Origin: JANRIG01 sp033765235
Lineage (GTDB): Bacteria; Bacteroidota; Bacteroidia; Cytophagales; UBA9547
DNA: 64,000 nt
Direction: 5' to 3'
Assembly: GCA_033765235.1 (NCBI GenBank)
Contig: JANRIG010000011.1
Coordinates: 24,107-88,106 of the forward strand
Below are positions 44,358 to 53,894 of this stretch, piece by piece (position 1 is the stretch's first letter; each line of letters starts with the position of its first letter). The position numbers and the translations under genes are program-made. Under the pieces are notes generated by a model. That model was given only the letters and a program-made list of their open reading frames with translations, was not told the origin of the DNA and did not search any database.

Positions 44358-46019
44358 ATGAAATATTTAGTAATATGGTGTATTTTTTGGGTCAATATTT
44401 TATCGGTTTGGTGTCAAGACAAGGCAGATGACGGCGAAATAGAAACCAAAGAAATAATTGTAGAAAAAAACAAAAAAATAGAATTTGGCGAACGACAAAG
44501 AATTCACGAACCCATAAAATACGGCAAAAAAGACAAAACTAACAGCGATAGCAAAACCTATACCTATGACGACCCTGTACAAAACTTTGTACCTATGGAG
44601 ATAAAGGCCAAAATACTTGCCATGAAAGATGAAAACCCAGCATTGCAGCGCGCAGGATACATAAAAGCCGGATTAGGCACATACATCACCACTTATCTTG
44701 AAGGGGCTATTTATAGAAAGCCAAACCCAAGGTATGATGCAGGTCTCTATTTGAAACACTTTAATTCTATACTTGGGCCCACCGCAACTGCCCTCAATAG
44801 CAGCTCAGGCACCCTTAAAATATCAGGTGAAGGACGGTACTATTATCCCAAAGCAAGGCTCACAGGTAGTGCGTATTATGAGCGCCATGCCATGAACTAC
44901 TACGGCTACCACCCGTCTGTCACTGTGGATAAAGCCAATATTTCTCAACATTACCAACTCATAGGCACACAAATAGGACTACAAAAAGCAGATACACTAT
45001 TCCACAAAAACCAATATACTTTCCAAAGCCACATATATCATTTTACATCGGCACAAGGCTTGTCTGAAACACAAGCCCAAATCGGCTGCAATATACAGCG
45101 AAGCATCATAGAGGATGGCAGCATATATGTGAGTCCGGACTTCACTTATTTGCAATACCAAAACATATTACCCGGCACACGCAGCCTATTCCAAATGGCA
45201 GCCACCTACAACCATTCGCTTGCAGGCTACAACCTATTGCTTTCAGGAGGCTTTAACATAGCCATTGACTCAGACACAGGTGCGGGCAACAAATCATTCA
45301 ACATTTATCCTGTGCTTGAAGCGCGCTATGTATTTTCTCAAAATTATCAACTGTATGCAGGTATATCGGGAGGCAAAGAAAAAAATACTTTTCGCTCATT
45401 GGCTAACCAAAATCCATTTTTGGGAAATGAATTTAGCCTATACCATACAAACAGTACCATAGAACTATACGCCGGATTGCGAGGCTACATCAATAATATG
45501 TTGCATTTTCATATAAGACCATCGTATAATAGATATGGCAATATGTATTTTTATCAAAATAGTACAACAGACAGCACAAAATTTACCATATATTATAACA
45601 CCAACACTACCCAAGTGACCAAATTAATGGGCGAAATAACTTTTGAACCAAATCAATCGCTCAGGCTGAGCGCACGTGCCACACCTGCACAATATGCAGA
45701 CATTGCACAGTATAATGTACCCCTCCACAGGCCAACTTTTGAGGCAGGAATGAACATTAACTATAACTTATATAATAAATTAGCGTTTAATGTAGATGTT
45801 TTATATATTAGCGGTCTCAAAACTATATCTGTGTACAATAATAGAGAAGTAAATTTAGAAAGTATAGTAGATATCAGTATTGGAGCCAATTATAAAATTA
45901 ATGAAAGGTTAGGTGCATTTATGTATTTGAACAATATATTGACCAGAAACTACCAAAGATACTATTTATATCCCATGAAAGGTTTTGAAGCTATAGCTGG
46001 TGCAATATTCAACTTTTGA
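44358..46019 (+). CDS. plugless outer-membrane beta-barrel protein
   Basis: This 553-residue protein has a signal peptide (about 1-19). A charged linker follows (about 20-85), containing DGEIETKEIIVEKNKKIEFG. A long barrel of alternating strands then ends in GFEAIAGAIFNF. There is no plug domain of the TonB-dependent receptor type; the barrel begins at ALQRAGYIKAGLGTYITT. Aromatic girdle residues (Tyr, Trp) are frequent. It lies three bases after the TPR gene and before the SPOR protein gene. It might be an anchor or channel powered through the ExbBD-TonB set downstream. Confidence 0.72.
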   Translation: MKYLVIWCIFWVNILSVWCQDKADDGEIETKEIIVEKNKKIEFGERQRIHEPIKYGKKDKTNSDSKTYTYDDPVQNFVPMEIKAKILAMKDENPALQRAGYIKAGLGTYITTYLEGAIYRKPNPRYDAGLYLKHFNSILGPTATALNSSSGTLKISGEGRYYYPKARLTGSAYYERHAMNYYGYHPSVTVDKANISQHYQLIGTQIGLQKADTLFHKNQYTFQSHIYHFTSAQGLSETQAQIGCNIQRSIIEDGSIYVSPDFTYLQYQNILPGTRSLFQMAATYNHSLAGYNLLLSGGFNIAIDSDTGAGNKSFNIYPVLEARYVFSQNYQLYAGISGGKEKNTFRSLANQNPFLGNEFSLYHTNSTIELYAGLRGYINNMLHFHIRPSYNRYGNMYFYQNSTTDSTKFTIYYNTNTTQVTKLMGEITFEPNQSLRLSARATPAQYADIAQYNVPLHRPTFEAGMNINYNLYNKLAFNVDVLYISGLKTISVYNNREVNLESIVDISIGANYKINERLGAFMYLNNILTRNYQRYYLYPMKGFEAIAGAIFNF

Positions 46020-46024
46020 TAAAT

Positions 46025-47143
46025 ATGATAGATAGTTGTATCAAAAATTTACTTTTTTATCATGATTGTGTGGTAATACCCGGCTTAGGAGCATTTGTAT
46101 GCAACTATGAAGGCTCAGCCATAAGCATTTCAAAAAACAAAATATATCCACCATACAAAAAAATAGCCTTTAACGATAAAATAACCACTGACGATGGACT
46201 ACTAACCGCGCAAATAGCAGATATACAACAAGTTAACATAAATCAAGCAAAAAATATACTGGCTCAGTATGTGGCCGACCTTAAAGTAAAACTATTCGAC
46301 CATAAAGAATATATTTTTGACCAAATAGGAAAAATATATTATAATAACGAAAATTTATTAATATTTGAGCAAAATGTGAAATTTAATTACCTTAGCGAAA
46401 GCTTTGGCTTACCCGAATTGTATATAAAACCCATAAATAGGCAAGAATCAGAAAAAGTAATTTTTAACCCCAAAAAATCTAAAAGTATGGCATCAAAATT
46501 ATCAGACAATTACGAAGAAGACGAAAACCAAGAACAAGAAGCAGCCGAGCATACCTCATCAAGGTATGATGAGGATGAATATGAGCCCAAAAAGTCGAAT
46601 AATCTCATGCTCTATTATGTACTTGCAATATTTTCATTTTTAGCCACTGCAGGCACTGCGTACTACATTAATATGGACAAAGAAACTTATGCAATTGGCA
46701 GTTTCAGCCCGTTATCATGGTTTCAAAAAGACTCCAGCACCGAAACAGACAATAAACTATTACCTGAAAATGCAGAAGCAACTACAGATGCATCTCCAGA
46801 AGCGTCATCAGAAGCACCTGTGGCCGAAGAAAGTCCGGCTCCTACTCCTGCACCCGCTCCAAAAAGTAAATCTACTGTAGAACCTATAGATCTCTCCGAT
46901 GCCATCACAGCATCCACAGGCAGGTTTTATGTGATAGCAGGCAGCTTTACAAGGCCTCGCAAGGCGGTGAACCTTAGAAACAAAATAAAGGCAGACGGAC
47001 TCACCTCAAACATTATAGCACCTTCAGGCGAGCGTGTGTACAAAGTGAGCTTGGCAGACTTTGCTACCTATGAAGAAGCTAAAGCCAAAAAAACCGAACT
47101 CAAACAAATATACGGTGACGATATTTGGGTATTTACATATTAA
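46025..47143 (+). CDS. HU-CCDC81 and SPOR domain membrane protein
   Basis: The frame is open from a TTG at 46016, but ATG at 46025 is preferred; 372 residues. Residues 1 to about 135 form an HU-CCDC81-type domain (LFYHDCVVIPGLGAFVCNYEG, DGLLTAQIADIQQVNI). The transmembrane helix (LMLYYVLAIFSFLATAGTAYYI) follows an acidic stretch. A Pro/Ala/Glu-rich linker leads to a SPOR domain at about 300-372 (GRFYVIAGSFTRPRKAVNLRN), which binds denuded glycan strands. The HU part would be cytoplasmic and the SPOR part periplasmic. The gene starts five bases after the barrel gene and continues the envelope operon. Confidence 0.85.
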   Translation: MIDSCIKNLLFYHDCVVIPGLGAFVCNYEGSAISISKNKIYPPYKKIAFNDKITTDDGLLTAQIADIQQVNINQAKNILAQYVADLKVKLFDHKEYIFDQIGKIYYNNENLLIFEQNVKFNYLSESFGLPELYIKPINRQESEKVIFNPKKSKSMASKLSDNYEEDENQEQEAAEHTSSRYDEDEYEPKKSNNLMLYYVLAIFSFLATAGTAYYINMDKETYAIGSFSPLSWFQKDSSTETDNKLLPENAEATTDASPEASSEAPVAEESPAPTPAPAPKSKSTVEPIDLSDAITASTGRFYVIAGSFTRPRKAVNLRNKIKADGLTSNIIAPSGERVYKVSLADFATYEEAKAKKTELKQIYGDDIWVFTY

Positions 47144-47168
47144 TTTCTTTATTACATCTTAGGTTTTT

Positions 47169-47867
47169 ATGAATTTATTTTCATGGCTTTTGCAGATCTC
47201 TACACAGTCATCTGAATTGGGTATATCCACTGTGGAGGCACCCACCGCAACCGACAGCATATCACTCATAGACTTGATTGTGAAAGGAGGCATCATCATG
47301 CTGCCCATATTCATACTCTCATTCATAGCTGTGTTTGTGATAGCTGAGCGCGTGCTTGCCATACGCAAAGCCAATAAAAACAGTGCAAACATACTACCTC
47401 AAGTAAAATCTTACTTGCAAAGTGGCGATATAAAAGCGGCACAAAATACGGCCCTCAGCGCACAAAATACCTCATTGGGCCGCATGATATATAGCGGTGT
47501 AAAAAAAATAGGCAGCCCCATAAAACAAATAGAAACAGCCATGGAAGCCACAGGTAAGGTGGAAGTAATGAAATTAGAAAAAAATCTTACTATACTTGGA
47601 ATAGTGGCTGCCGTAGCACCTATGATGGGTTTTGTAGGTACTATATCAGGAGTGATTAAAATATTTTATAATATATCTCTGGCAGATAATATCAGCATTG
47701 GTCTCATAGCAGGAGGGCTTTATGAAAAAATGATTACCAGTGCTGCCGGACTCATAGTAGGTATCATAGCTCACACAGGCTACCATATCATAAACTTTAT
47801 GATAGAAAAAATTGTGCTTGAAATGGAAACTGCAGCATTTGAAATAATAGACCAACTTGAGTCATGA
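47169..47867 (+). CDS. exbB: ExbB/TolQ-like proton channel subunit
   Basis: This 232-residue MotA/TolQ/ExbB family protein has a first hydrophobic helix (IMLPIFILSFIAVFVIAERVLA), a cytoplasmic helical loop, then the pore helices. These contain the family motif ILGIVAAVAPMMGFVGTISGVIKIF and the closing GLIAGGLYEKMITSAAGLIVGIIAHTGYHI. It forms the pentameric channel around the ExbD dimer. It overlaps exbD by four bases (ATGA), a strong sign of co-translation. It lies 25 bases after the SPOR gene. Confidence 0.92.
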   Translation: MNLFSWLLQISTQSSELGISTVEAPTATDSISLIDLIVKGGIIMLPIFILSFIAVFVIAERVLAIRKANKNSANILPQVKSYLQSGDIKAAQNTALSAQNTSLGRMIYSGVKKIGSPIKQIETAMEATGKVEVMKLEKNLTILGIVAAVAPMMGFVGTISGVIKIFYNISLADNISIGLIAGGLYEKMITSAAGLIVGIIAHTGYHIINFMIEKIVLEMETAAFEIIDQLES

Positions 47868-48271
47868 ACCTGCGCAAAAAAAATAAAACGCATGTATATC
47901 TTGAGAGCTCTGCCCTAAGCGATATCATGTTTTTTTTGATGCTGTTTTTTCTCATAGCCAGCACATTGGCAAACCCAAATGTGATAAAACTACTACTGCC
48001 ACAAGCCAAAGCAGGACAAACCGTATCTAAACAACAATACAGCCTCACCATATCCAAAGAACTCAATTATTACATTAACCAAGACCGCACCCCGCTCAAA
48101 TTTGCACAACTCGAACCGCGACTTACAGCCATATCACAATCTGCCAAAGAAGTGACCATTGTGCTCAAAGTGGACAAAAGCATACAAGTACAAAACCTGG
48201 TAGATGTATTGGCACTTGGAAGCAAACTCAAAGTAAAAATGATACTCGCCACTCAAGCACCCAAAGGCTGA
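47864..48271 (+). CDS. exbD: ExbD/TolR-like subunit
   Basis: This 135-residue protein has a single transmembrane helix with the essential protonatable Asp (SALSDIMFFLMLFFLIAS, Asp20), followed by a periplasmic domain. It overlaps exbB by four bases and tonB by one base (TGATG). With ExbB it converts proton flow into motion passed to the TonB-like protein. Only one ExbD is encoded here; some Bacteroidota systems carry two. Confidence 0.9.
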   Translation: MNLRKKNKTHVYLESSALSDIMFFLMLFFLIASTLANPNVIKLLLPQAKAGQTVSKQQYSLTISKELNYYINQDRTPLKFAQLEPRLTAISQSAKEVTIVLKVDKSIQVQNLVDVLALGSKLKVKMILATQAPKG

Positions 48272-49170
48272 TGCAAGCAAATGACAACCAAGACATACAT
48301 GCATTTTTTATCACATTTTTTGTACATACCCTGCTTATCATATTCTTATTCATTTTTATGCTGCGCACACCCATACCTCCATTTAGCGGTGGGCAAGGTG
48401 TAGTGCTCAATCTAGGCTTTGTAGATGAGGGTACCGGAGAAGTACAAACCTACAATGAGCCCTCAGACTCACCAATTACCGAGGAAAATAAACCCATAGA
48501 AAACACTGAAACTCCTGTAGAACCCAACCCTCAGCCACCGGTAGAAGATAATACTCAGGATGAACCAAACGACGACTACCTCACCTCAGATGCTGATGAC
48601 AATGACGTGAAAGCCAATGATAATAAACTCGAAGAACCAAAACCAAAAAATGAAACTCCCAAACCCGTGACAGTAGAAAATAAACCTGCTACAGACAATA
48701 TAGAAAAGTACACTACCAAAGTAACACCCGATGACACTAAATCAGGTAAAACAGGCCAAGCAACCAATGGAGGCAACAATAATGGCGACAAAACTGACAA
48801 AGTAGGAGACCAAGGCAATCCGCAAGGGCAAGTAGATGCAAGAGCACTGTATGGCAACCCGGGCACAGGTGGCGATGGGCAGGGAGGTTCGGGCAATGGC
48901 TCTATGCTCGATATGGCAGGGTGGAAATGGCAAGCACCCCCAAGAGTAAAAGACGAAGATGAAAATGAAAACGGCAAAATAGTGTTTCAAGTCACCATAG
49001 ACAGCGAAGGCGAAATTGTCAATATAAAAACATTGGAAAAAACAGTGAGCCCGGCTACCGAAAAGCTGTATCGCTCAGAGGTAGAAAAACTTTCATTCAT
49101 AAAAACAGACAATAAAATACCTGCTGCTACTTCTACAGGACGCATCACATTTATCATACGCTCCAGATAA
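48271..49170 (+). CDS. TonB-like energy transducer
   Basis: This 299-residue protein has one N-terminal membrane anchor (IHAFFITFFVHTLLIIFLFIF). A long Pro/Glu/Lys/Asn-rich periplasmic linker follows, including GGNNNGDKTDKVGDQGNPQG, then a C-terminal TonB-type domain (GKIVFQVTIDSEGEIVNIKTLE to FIIRSR). It should reach the outer membrane and transfer force from ExbBD. The target is either the plugless barrel at 44358-46019 or other receptors. Because this TonB lies in the TPR/barrel/SPOR operon and not with a receptor, a dedicated partner is a reasonable guess. Confidence 0.85.
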   Translation: MQANDNQDIHAFFITFFVHTLLIIFLFIFMLRTPIPPFSGGQGVVLNLGFVDEGTGEVQTYNEPSDSPITEENKPIENTETPVEPNPQPPVEDNTQDEPNDDYLTSDADDNDVKANDNKLEEPKPKNETPKPVTVENKPATDNIEKYTTKVTPDDTKSGKTGQATNGGNNNGDKTDKVGDQGNPQGQVDARALYGNPGTGGDGQGGSGNGSMLDMAGWKWQAPPRVKDEDENENGKIVFQVTIDSEGEIVNIKTLEKTVSPATEKLYRSEVEKLSFIKTDNKIPAATSTGRITFIIRSR

Positions 49171-49177
49171 TGAGATA

Positions 49178-50467
49178 ATGGACTACCAACACGCCCTTGA
49201 ATACCTATACATACGCACGCTGGACTTCACCACACACGGTGCTAAGGCATACAAGCCCGGGCTACACAATATCAAAAAACTCTGTGAATGCATAGGCAAC
49301 CCTCACCTATCATCAAAAGCCATACACATAGCAGGTACCAATGGCAAGGGCAGTACCTCACACTTTCTCAGCTCTATCTTTATGGAGGCAGGCTATAAAA
49401 CAGGACTTTATACTTCGCCACACCTCAAAAAGTTCAACGAGCGGATAAAAATAAATGGAAAAGAAATAAGCGACGAATACATAGTAAACTTTGTGAACCA
49501 GCAGTATCAAAATATTGAAAGCATAAATCCCTCATTTTTTGAAATTACTACAGCCATGGCTTTTAAATATTTTGCAGATAATGAAGTAGATATAGCCATC
49601 ATAGAGGTAGGACTGGGAGGCAGACTTGATGCTACCAATATCATACAACCACAGCTCACACTCATTACCCAAATAGGGTATGACCATGCAGATATACTGG
49701 GAAATACTTTGCCTATGATAGCCCGTGAAAAAGCAGGAATTATGAAAGAAGGTGTGCCTGTGATAGTGAGTGAATACCAACCCGATATATGGCCAATATT
49801 TGAAGAAATATCATTATCCACGCACGCACCTATATACCATACCAATGATATATTAATTAGTAATACCAATGACAAAAACTCCTATCTCACACTATCAATA
49901 GCTTATGATAAACTTCCTGATATCACTATCCTGCACTCAGGACTTGCCGGGATATACCAACTAAAAAATCTGAAAGGGGTAATATGTGCAGCAGTGCACA
50001 TGCGTGAGCAAGGCTACAACATTGCAGACCATGATATAATAAATGGAATAAAAAACGTGATACCCAACACCCAACTCAAGGGCAGATGGCAAGTGACAGA
50101 TAACGCACCACTCACTGTGTGCGATGTAGCACATAATGTGAACGGGGTGGCAAATGCACTCACAAACCTGCAAGCACATACATATACGCAGCTCTATATC
50201 ATATTCGGAGCATCTGGCGACAAAGATGTAGAGGCTATGATGGCACTTTTGCCCGACACATCAAAACTGATATTGACACAAGCCAATAACAGCCGAGCAG
50301 TACCTACTGATGATTTATATAAAATAGCCATAAAAAATAATTTGCATGCCATATCCGCAAAGGATGTGAATATGGCTCTGAAAATAGCAAAATCCAAAGC
50401 AGAGAGGTCTGACATGATATTAATACTCGGCAGCATTTATTTGGTGGCAGAGTTAGATACACTATGA
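49178..50467 (+). CDS. folC: folylpolyglutamate synthase/dihydrofolate synthase
   Basis: This 429-residue ATP-dependent ligase attaches glutamate to folates. Conserved motifs are the P-loop AGTNGKGSTSHFLSSIF, the YTSPHLKKFNERI motif and the Mur-ligase-like IIEVGLGGRLDATNI. QIGYDHADILGNTL and the C-terminal GASGDKDVEAMM follow. Length is standard. It lies seven bases after the TonB-like gene and ends the block; its presence is probably coincidental to the envelope genes, though this linkage recurs in Bacteroidota. Confidence 0.94.
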   Translation: MDYQHALEYLYIRTLDFTTHGAKAYKPGLHNIKKLCECIGNPHLSSKAIHIAGTNGKGSTSHFLSSIFMEAGYKTGLYTSPHLKKFNERIKINGKEISDEYIVNFVNQQYQNIESINPSFFEITTAMAFKYFADNEVDIAIIEVGLGGRLDATNIIQPQLTLITQIGYDHADILGNTLPMIAREKAGIMKEGVPVIVSEYQPDIWPIFEEISLSTHAPIYHTNDILISNTNDKNSYLTLSIAYDKLPDITILHSGLAGIYQLKNLKGVICAAVHMREQGYNIADHDIINGIKNVIPNTQLKGRWQVTDNAPLTVCDVAHNVNGVANALTNLQAHTYTQLYIIFGASGDKDVEAMMALLPDTSKLILTQANNSRAVPTDDLYKIAIKNNLHAISAKDVNMALKIAKSKAERSDMILILGSIYLVAELDTL

Positions 50468-50488
50468 GAGATTAGCTTTCAAATCTCT
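50467..50488. terminator. candidate hairpin terminator after folC
   Basis: AGAGATT at 50467-50473 pairs with AATCTCT at 50482-50488, an eight-base loop between. It begins at the last base of the folC stop. There is no clear U run, so terminator activity is uncertain. Downstream to 50671 I see no gene. Confidence 0.35.
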
Positions 50489-50671
50489 TGTGGTTATGCA
50501 AGTTAGCGTTGACACTGTCATACAAATGGTGGTCTACCATAATTTCGATATCATTGAAGCTAATACAATCCCTGCAAATATGTCAGAACCTCAAGTCTAT
50601 TTACTATATGATAGTTGAAATTGATGGTGCAACTGCCATGCATTAGGAAACAGCTACTTACAACATGTATC

Positions 50672-51640
50672 TCATTGTATATTGATATTACAATAATTCC
50701 ACTCCGATTTTATGATATTTTGAATAAATACAAATTCATTCCATATTTCAAATAATGTGTCTTTTGCAGACAATATTTTCTGTACAGATGCACTGCATTG
50801 CCCAATTTCGAGTTCACCGCTTTCCAAATCGCCCTCAAATATACCTGCTCTTGAACGACCTTTGCCCAATATTTCTTTTAATTCATCTACTGATGCGCCA
50901 TTGTCTTCAGCCATTTTTACAGTATCATAAAATATATTCTTGATAACTCTCACAGGGGTAATTTTTTTTAGCACCAAAGCAGTTTCACCTTCATTTGCTG
51001 ATAATATTTTTTGTTTAAAAATTTCGTGTGCCGATGACTCCTCACAAACTGCAAACCTTGTACCAATCTGCACTCCTTCTGCACCCAGCACCATAGCTGC
51101 CATCATTCCCGCACCGCTGCATATACCTCCTGCAGCTATGATAGGAATATGTACCGCATCTTTCACCAATGGTATGAGACAAAGGGTGGTAGTTTCTTCT
51201 CTGCCATTATGCCCTCCGGCTTCTACCCCTTCGGCTACCACAGCATCTGCTCCGGCATTTTGTGCCTTGATTGCAAACTTTGCACTCGAGACTACATGCA
51301 CCACCTTTATGCCATGCATCTTGAGCTTTGAGGTATATAGCTCAGGATTTCCTGCAGAGGTGAATACAATAGGCACATTAAGATTAATCACCTCATTCAC
51401 ATGGCTTTCTGCATGGGTATTCATCAATGGTATATTTACACCAAAAGGTTTATCAGTAGCTATTCTACATTTATTTACATGCTCTCTCAGCAACTCAGGA
51501 GTCATGGAGCCAGCACCTATGAGCCCAAGCCCGCCACTGTTGCTCACTGCAGCTGCCAATCTCCATCCGGAGCACCACACCATGCCGGCTTGCACTATAG
51601 GATAGTCTGTATTGAAAATAGCAGTGATACGGTTTTGCAT
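50672..51640 (-). CDS. nitronate monooxygenase-family flavoenzyme
   Basis: The frame opens at 51652, but the conserved N-terminus MQNRITAIFNTDYPIVQAGM begins at the ATG at 51640; 322 residues are annotated. It is a TIM-barrel FMN enzyme with VVAEGVEAGGHNGREET (flavin and active-site His region), IIAAGGICSGAGMMAAMVLGAEGVQIGTRF and VSNSGGLGLIGAG. The group contains nitronate monooxygenases and FabK-type enoyl-ACP reductases; sequence alone favours the former but does not settle it. It converges with folC. Confidence 0.82.
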   Translation of the reverse strand: MQNRITAIFNTDYPIVQAGMVWCSGWRLAAAVSNSGGLGLIGAGSMTPELLREHVNKCRIATDKPFGVNIPLMNTHAESHVNEVINLNVPIVFTSAGNPELYTSKLKMHGIKVVHVVSSAKFAIKAQNAGADAVVAEGVEAGGHNGREETTTLCLIPLVKDAVHIPIIAAGGICSGAGMMAAMVLGAEGVQIGTRFAVCEESSAHEIFKQKILSANEGETALVLKKITPVRVIKNIFYDTVKMAEDNGASVDELKEILGKGRSRAGIFEGDLESGELEIGQCSASVQKILSAKDTLFEIWNEFVFIQNIIKSEWNYCNINIQ

Positions 51641-51741
51641 AATTTTATACATATATACCCATAAAAGTAGGTTTGTTATTAATACCTGTTTCTACTAAGC
51701 ATTGTATTAGTGTAAAAAAATGAATTTGTATAATTAGAGGT

Positions 51742-53874
51742 CTATTTTTTGAACTCTTTTATCACAAACTCCACCCTGCGGTTGAGGGCTTTGCCTTGCT
51801 TAGTGGCATTAGAAGCTACAGGTTTGCTGGGTCCGTAACCGTTAAAAGTTACTTGGTCTTTGGTTACTCCTTTACTTTCTACATATAGTTCGCACGCTCT
51901 TGCCCTCCACCTCGAAAGTTGTGTGTTTTTTTGGGCACTGCCGGTGTTGTCTGTGTGTCCTGCAATCTCCACCACCATGCCCGGATTATCCAGTAAAAAT
52001 TTGGCCAATTTATCCAACTCAGGAAATGATGCGGGTTTTAAGACTGCCTTGCCGGGGTCAAAGAATATATTATTCATCCTAATAGCTTGACCTACTTCTA
52101 TAGGTGCCAATACCAGGTCTTTGATAACTTTGATAGCTCCTTTTTCTTTGGTAAGATCTACTTGCTCAAAAACAGGGTAATATTTTTCTGCCTTGGCATT
52201 GATAGTGTACAATTGCCCAAGATCTACCTCCAATGTATATTCACTGGTAGCTACATTGATATTGGCTGCCAAGTCCGGCAGTTTATCTACTTGTATGTTA
52301 AATGGTACAGTGTTTGAAATGGGTTTGTTGGTTTTTTTGTCTATTACCTTACCTGTGATAATGGCTTTGGTGGCAAATACTATTTTTTCTACTTCCCGAC
52401 TTCCATACAGGTTTTTGAATATTTCTTTATACTCAGTCACCTCTTTGAGATTAAGAGTATCAGGTACAGGGTTGTATTTGAACGCTTGTACTCCTATGCT
52501 GTGGTTGCGCCCAAAAGGCACCTTGAGCTCGTAAGTGCTGGTACCAAGATTGATTTTGGCACTGTCTGCCAATACCCCGTTGAGTATTACTTTGGGCGAT
52601 GCACCTCCGGGTATGATAAGACCATTTGCTTTGTCTATAAATGAGCCTTTTACCAACACATAAGGAATGGGCTCTACATACAGGTCGCGTGTCATCTCTG
52701 TGTACTCGTTTATGGTGTCTGCGCGTATGGTATCTGTTATACCCAAATAATTTTTGAGTACGCATGAAACAAAATATTTTTTGCCAAATGGCAATTTGAG
52801 CTTGTAAGTAGCTGAGTCAAAGTTTATTTTGAGAGAGTCAAAAGTAATGCCGGGCGAGGTGAGGGTGTAGTCTTTTTTATCAGTTATAGGCTTGCCGCTG
52901 AGTTTATTGATAATTTTGCCGCTGAGCACTACATAAGGATTTTCTTCAAATATTTTTATTTGAAATATATCAGCAGAGCCGTTTGTGCCATTTTTGGTAC
53001 TGGTAAAATAGCCCCAACTTCCTTTGCGATTAGTTTTGAAATAGGCATCGTACTCATTTGAGTTAAGTGTATCGCCCTTAAACCTTACCGGCTCTGTCCA
53101 TTGGTCCCAATCAGTGCCCAAACGGCGAGTCATATATATATCATAATTATCACTGTGTACACTTTGGTGGTTGGAGGCAAAGTAGAGTACCTCATTATTG
53201 CCTGATAGGTAAGGCGACTCTTCACTGTATTTTACGTTATTTACTGTTTTTGGCAATAGACGTGGTTTGCGCCATTTTCCGTCGTCGTTTTTGCTCACCC
53301 ATAAGCTGTACCTTTTACTGTTGAACCTGCGTGTAATGGCAAAAAATATGTATTGCCCATCATTTGTAAGGAATGCATTGTAAGCATAGCCTTCGTTGAG
53401 GCGCTTCATGGCAGGTATTTTTACCTTTTTTGGGTCGCCCCACTCAGAGCCAAACTTACCTACCAAAGAAAAACCTGATTTGTACCACTTGTCATGGGCA
53501 TGAAACTGACCTGCTATGAGGTAGCTTTTGCCATCTGCCGATATGCCAAGTATGGCATTGTATCTTCCTTTGTTTACCACTCCTTCCACCCTTTTGGCAG
53601 GTCCCCATGTTTTTTTGTCGGGTTGCAGTTCGCTGTACCACACATCCATACTATGGTGCTTGCCATAGTGATTTTCGGGATGGTCTACACGTATAAAATA
53701 AAGAGTTTTGCCATCGGGCGACATGACGGGGTTTATTTCATCATATTCTGAGTTGATGTTTGAGCCCATATTTTGGGGAAAATAGGATGATTTCTTGGTA
53801 TTGGTCTGTGCAAATAAACCATTGTTGGTGAATAAAAATGTAGAAATAAAAGCCGAAAGCAATAATTTTTTCAT
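51742..53874 (-). CDS. PD40/OmpA-family peptidoglycan-linked outer-membrane protein
   Basis: This 710-residue protein has a signal peptide (about 1-22). A PD40 beta-propeller covers about 40-310 (MSPDGKTLYFIRVD, NNEVLYFASNHQSVHSDNYDIY). Three similar beta modules of about 90 residues follow (about 320-590, each with an opening like VLSGKIINKLSGKPIT or ITGKVIDKKTNKPIS). The C-terminal OmpA domain (about 595-705) has ELDKLAKFLLDNPGMVVEIAGH and RRVEF. The plan resembles PorE of type IX secretion but lacks TPRs. It should tie the outer membrane to peptidoglycan. It is the last gene of the three-gene set. Confidence 0.85.
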   Translation of the reverse strand: MKKLLLSAFISTFLFTNNGLFAQTNTKKSSYFPQNMGSNINSEYDEINPVMSPDGKTLYFIRVDHPENHYGKHHSMDVWYSELQPDKKTWGPAKRVEGVVNKGRYNAILGISADGKSYLIAGQFHAHDKWYKSGFSLVGKFGSEWGDPKKVKIPAMKRLNEGYAYNAFLTNDGQYIFFAITRRFNSKRYSLWVSKNDDGKWRKPRLLPKTVNNVKYSEESPYLSGNNEVLYFASNHQSVHSDNYDIYMTRRLGTDWDQWTEPVRFKGDTLNSNEYDAYFKTNRKGSWGYFTSTKNGTNGSADIFQIKIFEENPYVVLSGKIINKLSGKPITDKKDYTLTSPGITFDSLKINFDSATYKLKLPFGKKYFVSCVLKNYLGITDTIRADTINEYTEMTRDLYVEPIPYVLVKGSFIDKANGLIIPGGASPKVILNGVLADSAKINLGTSTYELKVPFGRNHSIGVQAFKYNPVPDTLNLKEVTEYKEIFKNLYGSREVEKIVFATKAIITGKVIDKKTNKPISNTVPFNIQVDKLPDLAANINVATSEYTLEVDLGQLYTINAKAEKYYPVFEQVDLTKEKGAIKVIKDLVLAPIEVGQAIRMNNIFFDPGKAVLKPASFPELDKLAKFLLDNPGMVVEIAGHTDNTGSAQKNTQLSRWRARACELYVESKGVTKDQVTFNGYGPSKPVASNATKQGKALNRRVEFVIKEFKK

Positions 53875-53894
53875 TATAATATGTATATTATCAA

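Noticed and set aside
50940..51605. 221-codon plus-strand frame opposite the nitronate monooxygenase.
   Set aside because: The minus-strand protein has clear flavin-binding motifs; the opposite frame is low-complexity and has no domain.
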